DNA from: Coemansia sp. RSA 1804
Lineage: Eukaryota > Kickxellomycota > Kickxellomycetes > Kickxellales > Kickxellaceae
Length of the DNA stretch: 13,313 bases
NCBI GenBank assembly: GCA_027578815.1
Contig: JANBTH010000642.1
Coordinates: 1 to 13,313 of the forward strand
Reading direction: 5' to 3'
Positions 9,688 to 13,313 of the stretch are shown here, piece after piece (position 1 is the first letter of the stretch; each line of letters begins with the position of its first letter). The translations under genes and the position numbers were made by a program. The notes below the pieces were generated by a model, which searched no databases, had not been told where the DNA came from, and saw only the letters and a program-made list of their open reading frames with translations.

Positions 9688-10125
9688 ATGTGGTTTTGCA
9701 TGCGCTATCAGATACTGCTAAGTGGTACTCCCCCCGGTTTCCGACTTTTCGATAGTCACAGTCTGGCCGCTGCGCGCATTGGCTTTCTTACAGAGCACGA
9801 GTATTTCTACAAATCATTCGGCGTAAGCGTTCATAAACGCCTGCGCAATGTGCTGGTTGCAATGTACTGCTTTCTGTTTACAAAGAATGGCCAGTGCATT
9901 GGAGGAAAGCTTCTATATATCGGGGATTTTAAGCGAGACATCTGAAAGGAGCATGCTGCAAAATTTATGGACTCGGACACGTTGAGTCTAATAATATTAG
10001 CCAGCAAAGAATGTTTATTATCTGCAACTGAAGACATAAAAGTATTAACTTCTCCTAAACGCAGACACTTAGATTATAAGTATTATAAAACAGACAGTTC
10101 AGATAACAAGCACATGCGTACGTAG
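9688..10125 (+). pseudogene. Orphan reading frame interrupted by one in-frame TGA
   Basis: From the first ATG after the 9550 TATA box, the frame reads 85 codons to TGA (9943-9945). It then stays open in the same frame for another 59 codons to TAG (10123-10125). The first part is clearly richer in G+C than its surroundings and uses codons like those of the UTP20 and permease genes; it includes HEYFYKSFGVSVHKRLRNVL. The second part (from MDSDTLSLIILASKECLLS) is charged and AT-richer. I recognise no family. It could be a decayed gene, two unrelated ORFs, or a frame with stop readthrough. The frame is also open upstream to 9619. Confidence 0.4.
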
Positions 10126-10128
10126 TTT

Positions 10129-10147
10129 ATAGCAGTTTTTGTGCTAT
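10129..10147 (+). terminator. Small hairpin just after the interrupted ORF
   Basis: ATAGCA (10129-10134) and TGCTAT (10142-10147) form a perfect 6-bp inverted repeat with a T-rich 7-nt loop, four bases beyond the TAG at 10125. Eukaryotic Pol II genes do not need such hairpins. The AT-rich surroundings make chance likely. Confidence 0.15.
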
Positions 10148-10217
10148 GAACATATTTTTGATAGTTATATATTTTAAGCGAAACCAGATTTTTAAAAGAT
10201 ATAAAATAAATTGTTAT

Positions 10218-10385
10218 TTACTCTGAAGAAATAAATTTCAAAAAATAGAACCACTGACTCAAGGTTGCTTTTATATGACAATCTAATATATCCGCCAGTA
10301 TATCACTATGCTTTGATATCAACGTGTAAGCTAACAAGCGCTTTATATCAAAATCAGGTCTCGTCTGCTTTGGCATAAGCAACAT
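10218..10385 (-). CDS. Short orphan ORF (55 aa), possibly a downstream exon
   Basis: The minus-strand frame from ATG 10385 to TAA 10218 encodes 55 residues starting MLLMPKQTRPDFDIKRLLAY. It is open further upstream to 10442 without an extra ATG, about 74 sense codons in all. A good splice-acceptor-like sequence (CCCTTTATTCAG, ending near 10408) precedes the ATG. It lies just downstream of the 121-codon ORF on the same strand. However, that ORF's good donors (GTAGGT, GTATGC) are phase 1 and do not join this frame, so a single spliced gene is not supported. No family recognised. Confidence 0.25.
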   Translation of the reverse strand: MLLMPKQTRPDFDIKRLLAYTLISKHSDILADILDCHIKATLSQWFYFLKFISSE

Positions 10386-10496
10386 AACCTTATATCTGCA
10401 AATCTGCTGAATAAAGGGAATATGTTTATTTTGAAGAAAGTATCATTTTTTATTCAAATTTTATTTACCTTCATTGTTTTATTGTCAAGAATAATT

Positions 10497-10862
10497 TTAA
10501 GTGTATTTAAGCATACCTTTTAACTTAGCGAACCTACCTTGATTTCCGGTTCTACTTTTTCTTTTTGCTGCACGATCAGCTTCTTCCATACGTTTCTTTA
10601 GATTTGCTTTTCCTCTTTTTTCATAGATTTCTCTATGTAATGGTAGAAGCTCATCATATTCAAGTAGACTTAGATTATATTCGTGTTTACCTTTACTATA
10701 TCGATAGCCACGCGCGGTTTTATTATCTTCAATCCATCTCCTACTTTCTGCTGATGATGGATTGAGGAGCGGAATCCACCTGTCCGTTAAATTTTTTCGA
10801 GTACTCTCAAAGTGAGCTTTTCCTTCATCTGATATTTGTTCTCTCGTAAATGTTGTGGGCAT
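10497..10862 (-). CDS. Orphan small charged protein, 121 aa
   Basis: The ORF has an ATG in the context AAAAATGC, a TATA-type sequence 105 bp upstream (10974-10967), and several AATAAA-like signals within about 80 bp after the stop, including an exact AATAAA near 10478. The product is hydrophilic with no signal peptide or membrane segment. It starts MPTTFTREQISDEGKAHFES, has a Tyr-rich middle (GYRYSKGKHEYNLSLLEYDE) and a basic C-terminal third with a probable helix (RGKANLKKRMEEADRAAKRK). It contains no Val and no Cys. Codons favour A/T-ending forms, unlike UTP20 and the permease. The basic tail could bind nucleic acid, but that is inference; I recognise no family. Confidence 0.5.
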   Translation of the reverse strand: MPTTFTREQISDEGKAHFESTRKNLTDRWIPLLNPSSAESRRWIEDNKTARGYRYSKGKHEYNLSLLEYDELLPLHREIYEKRGKANLKKRMEEADRAAKRKSRTGNQGRFAKLKGMLKYT

Positions 10863-10880
10863 TTTTGTTTACTATTTAAT

Positions 10881-10902
10881 ACTAAATGAAAACTAAATGA
10901 AA
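10881..10902 (-). repeat. Perfect 11-bp tandem duplication in the leader of the 121-aa ORF
   Basis: ACTAAATGAAA occurs twice in a row on the plus strand (10881-10891 and 10892-10902), 19 bp upstream of the ATG on the minus strand. It would lie in the 5' leader if the 10974-10967 TATA box is used. Confidence 0.75.
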
Positions 10903-10966
10903 ACCGATGTGTGAACCAAATAATAAGTGGTGATGGTGGTTGTTGAACATAGATAAACACATTCTC

Positions 10967-10974
10967 TTTTTATA
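10967..10974 (-). promoter_or_regulatory. TATA box (TATAAAAA) for the 121-aa ORF
   Basis: The minus-strand sequence CATATAAAAAGAG lies 105 bp upstream of the ATG at 10862, a reasonable spacing for a fungal promoter. Its flanks do not match the TATA block of the repeat modules. Confidence 0.4.
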
Positions 10975-11922
10975 TGTCAAAAAAATTTAACCTCGTCATA
11001 TCTTTTGCATTTGCTGTAAATTCAAAATAATACTTCCGTCTCTATCTAGAAAATCCCATGGTACGGGAATTAGGTATACTATAAAATACAACTGTAGAGT
11101 AGGCATAGAATGCAATTTTAAAACGTAGTAGAGACTTTGTAGCCTTCTTATTCAGATAGCAGATAAAAATGATTTTTTGTAATAATAGACCCAGTCAGCA
11201 ATCAGCTGGTCATTTTTTGCTTATTTGAGCATTCAATGACGGATGTCTGACATACATTTTTTAAAAAAAGATAAAAATAGAAGCATCTTCGCAAGTTTGC
11301 CCTTGTTAATAAACCATAGCTACGACATCTTAAATTTTGTACTTTATTTGACTGGCCATATGAAATTCATGCTAAAAATGGATTGAATATCCGAAATGAT
11401 GTCAGCGTTTAAACATAAAAGTGTTTTAAAACCACCATGCAATTAAACACCCGTCTTTTTAAATAACAAAAATTAAGCGGGTTTTAAATTTTGTTTAAAA
11501 TTTCAACGTCAGACAAGATGTTTATTCTAAGCAAAATAGAAACAGCCTTATGCTTAAGTGTTGAAAATAAAAATAATAATAATAAACTGTAAGGAATAGA
11601 AAAAGGTAAAAAAAGTAAACTTAAGCACAACGCATCCTTACGTAGCTTCATTGTGTGAAAACAAAATGAATTAAAAATTAATGGAAATCGACAAAAAAAC
11701 TGCTAATGCATCAAATTTCTACAAACAATTGCTTTACAAATGGAAAACCATTTTTATAGTTTTTTCAACAGACAGTTAAACTTATAAAAATTATTTTGCT
11801 TTCTAACTAAAACATTTTATTGCAAAAATATTAAGCGTTAGTTGCTAATGACAAAAAGCATTTAACTATGTACTTGTTTAGAAGAAATAACATTGTCTTC
11901 ATGTAAATTTTTTTGCTTTTAG
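10975..11922. other. About 950 bp AT-rich non-coding stretch
   Basis: No credible ORF appears on either strand. The best is a 34-codon plus-strand ORF near 11681, which I do not trust. It contains a short (AAT)n run near 11567-11584, and at 11106-11122 a 17-mer identical to 9498-9514 in the left repeat module. The composition suggests decayed mobile-element or intergenic DNA. Confidence 0.5.
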
Positions 11923-12171
11923 TTATATCTTGGTCAATAATTTTCTCCATGTAATGCTAGTATCAATTTTAACTAAAGTTAACAATTTAACAGTTTCAAA
12001 TTTTGATTGTTCTATTGCTTGGCTAGCAGAAAGATTAGGATATTTTTCCAAAACTTGTTTTACATGTTTCTTTCCTGCAACATTCAAGAAGCTTTATTGT
12101 AGACTTTTTATAAAATTCCTTTCAAGACTACCTAAAGAACCATCCTCCTTCCTAATAGTGAATATCAGTGC

Positions 12172-12178
12172 TTTTATA
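12172..12178 (-). promoter_or_regulatory. TATA box (TATAAAA) in the right module
   Basis: The minus strand reads GGCTATAAAAGCACT, identical over 15 bases to the left module. It would drive leftward transcription toward the left module's TATA box. The first ATG downstream (12142) is followed by a stop after three codons, so no clear protein product follows. Confidence 0.55.
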
Positions 12179-12247
12179 GCCACCGATCATCCACTATTAA
12201 AAGAGTACACTACTATAGATCAAATCCTAATATGAAAATGCTACTTG

Positions 12248-12304
12248 TGATGACCAGAGATGTTTACTTTTGCATTGAATGTTAACATTCTGATCAAATG
12301 TTAA
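12248..12304 (-). repeat. Three tandem 19-bp units in the right module
   Basis: On the minus strand the units start at 12304, 12285 and 12266: TTAACATTTGATCAGAATG, TTAACATTCAATGCAAAAG and a degenerate TAAACATCTCTGGTCATCA. The junction of units 1 and 2 creates a perfect 12-bp palindrome, AATGTTAACATT (12278-12289). The third unit starts 88 bp upstream of the TATA box, close to the 90 bp of the left copy. Confidence 0.75.
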
Positions 12305-13313
12305 CATCTCATGTCATCATAACACAATGTAACCTTGACAGTCTCATATTGCCTTCCCTCAGGTTTATCCAACTTTGTCTGGGGAGTAGTTGGTAGAACA
12401 ACCCTGGCCTTGAATGGGGCAGCAGGTTTAGTGGCAGTGTCAAGTGGGAGTTGTTGTTTCTCAATCACTTTGAGCACCTCTGGTCTGCCCTTCACAATGA
12501 TGGGCATGTTGTCAACCACTTTCTTCTTTGGTTCAGTGAGGCTCTTTTTGGCCTGAGGTTTTTGAGCCCTTTTTTCAGCCTGTCTTGCTGTGGGCTGGAC
12601 TGGTTTGTTCTCTGCTACAACTCTGCTGCACTTGGTGGATGAGCTCTTCACACTGTGACTCACTGTCAGGGCTGACATCTCCTGTTCTTCCTCAGCATTG
12701 GCTGTTAAATTGTTGAAGTAAAGTCTGCCAAATACAGTGGAGGCTGTTTTCTTCAATGCCTGCTTGGCACATTTCTTGGGTATGTGTCCCTCTCTCCTGC
12801 AATAGTACAGTATGGTATAACCTCCTTGCCATATAGCAATATGGTTATTTGACCATGCTGGATCCTAGATGGGAGCAATCCTTCCTTATCCTGGTGGTCC
12901 AATATGGCAGTGGCATTACAGTGGACTACCTCCTCCTGTATGTTCACACATAAGTCGCATATTCTACCTAGTGAGCTGAGAACTTCCTTGAGTAGGTTAA
13001 TCATTGGGCGCAGGCATTTCTTTGCACCACTCACTGTGATGTTGATTGAGACCATATTCGCTTCACGAGGGATTGGGCGGATAACCTTGACTGTAGTACC
13101 ATTGTACACTGGGGGGTTGCACAGCACAAGATCGGCCTCATGTTCATGATCGAATGCAAGCAGTAGCTTATTCCTTTTTGGCCTGTAGTCTGCCATCATA
13201 GGGACGCAAATAGCCTTAACTGCGATTAAGGCTGCGTTTTCAGTAGGGAATACCGAGGTATCAATAATAATAGCGTCCTCAGTTGCTCCGTTGACTAGCT
13301 CGCGTGGTGGAAG
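12301..13313 (-). pseudogene. Retroelement ORF1/gag-like protein with CCHC zinc knuckle, frameshifted; N-terminus off the right edge
   Basis: One frame is open from the right edge to TGA at 12755-12753 and another from at least 12801 to TAA at 12303-12301. The first contains two RRM-like stretches, NKLLLAFDHEHEADLVLCN and NMVSINITVSGAKKCLRPM...LSSLGRICDL, then ITILLYGKEVIPYC. The second begins CRREGHIPKKC and ends in a Lys/Pro/Gln-rich tail. Together they give the RRM plus zinc-knuckle order typical of ORF1 proteins of non-LTR retrotransposons, although LTR-element Gag also has CCHC knuckles. The break lies at 12802-12806, where five bases instead of six separate the first two Cys codons, so one base has been lost. 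No reverse transcriptase follows before the repeat module. Nucleic-acid binding is inferred from the family. Confidence 0.65.

Larger units (their letters stand above)
12098..12306 (-). repeat. LTR-like / promoter-like repeat module, right copy (inverted)
   Basis: Read on the minus strand it begins TGTTAACATTTGATCAGAAT, carries three 19-bp units, the shared TATA block (12187-12160), and ends TCTACA before ATAAAGCTT. It is the inverted partner of 9420-9639, with most of the divergence outside the TATA block. It directly abuts the retroelement-like ORF upstream, whose last sense codon and stop (TGT TAA) are its first six bases. This is the arrangement of a 3' LTR or an element-specific 3' region. 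No target duplication is apparent. Confidence 0.7.

Noticed and set aside
11923..12235. Two opposing open frames: 101 codons plus (11930-12235, TTG start) and 56 codons minus (12093-11923, no ATG)
   Set aside because: The plus frame runs antisense through the repeat module and its TATA block. The minus frame looks more protein-like (KKHVKQVLEKYPNLSASQAI) but has no start codon, only a weak acceptor-like GTTGCAG before it.
12335..13149. Plus-strand ORFs opposite the retroelement-like ORF
   Set aside because: They are antisense shadows. The minus frames carry the zinc-knuckle and RRM-like patterns.
1..13313. CRISPR arrays, bacterial operons, tRNA or rRNA genes
   Set aside because: No direct-repeat/spacer array, Shine-Dalgarno pattern, tRNA B-box or rRNA core sequence was seen. 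Introns, TATA boxes and gene content indicate a eukaryote.

Overview
The window looks like a contig from a fungus, probably an early-diverging one with few introns. The evidence is a spliced ribosome-biogenesis gene (UTP20 type), an intronless AzgA-type purine permease, short GT-AG intron signals, TATA boxes and AT-rich spacers. A Kickxellomycotina/Zoopagomycota-like origin is only a guess from gene structure and composition. All recognisable genes lie on the minus strand.

Layout. Positions 1-5816 (minus) hold most of a UTP20 homologue: a short first exon, a 165-bp intron, and one uninterrupted 5.3-kb exon that runs off the left edge, so the C-terminus is missing. Positions 5817-6084 are the UTP20 promoter and the AzgA 3' region. 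Positions 6085-7800 (minus) are a complete 571-residue AzgA-family hypoxanthine/adenine/guanine permease. Positions 7801-9318 carry its promoter and then about 1.3 kb with no convincing gene, apart from long pyrimidine tracts and a nested stem-loop segment.

From about 9.3 to 12.3 kb the DNA becomes visibly more AT-rich and looks like repeat or mobile-element territory. It is bracketed by two diverged, inverted copies of a 210-220-bp module, at 9420-9639 (plus) and 12306-12098 (minus). Each copy has three tandem 19-bp units of TTAACATT type, then, 88-90 bp downstream of the third unit's start, an almost identical TATA-box block (GGCTATAAAAGCACT). The two TATA boxes face each other across 2.6 kb. 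Between them are an interrupted ORF (9688-10125), a 121-codon orphan ORF with its own TATA box and AATAAA signals (10497-10862, minus), and a short orphan ORF (10218-10385, minus). The modules could be LTRs or 3' regions of a retroelement family, or a repeated promoter cassette.

At the right edge (12301-13313, minus) is a retroelement ORF1/gag-like protein with RRM-like segments and a CCHC zinc knuckle, broken by a frameshift exactly between the first two zinc-binding cysteines. Its stop codon lies inside the first bases of the inverted-repeat module, which ties the retroelement and the repeat family together.

UTP20 and the permease are ordinary housekeeping and nutrient-uptake genes with no evident functional link. 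The repeat modules and the orphan ORFs are the parts that merit attention.
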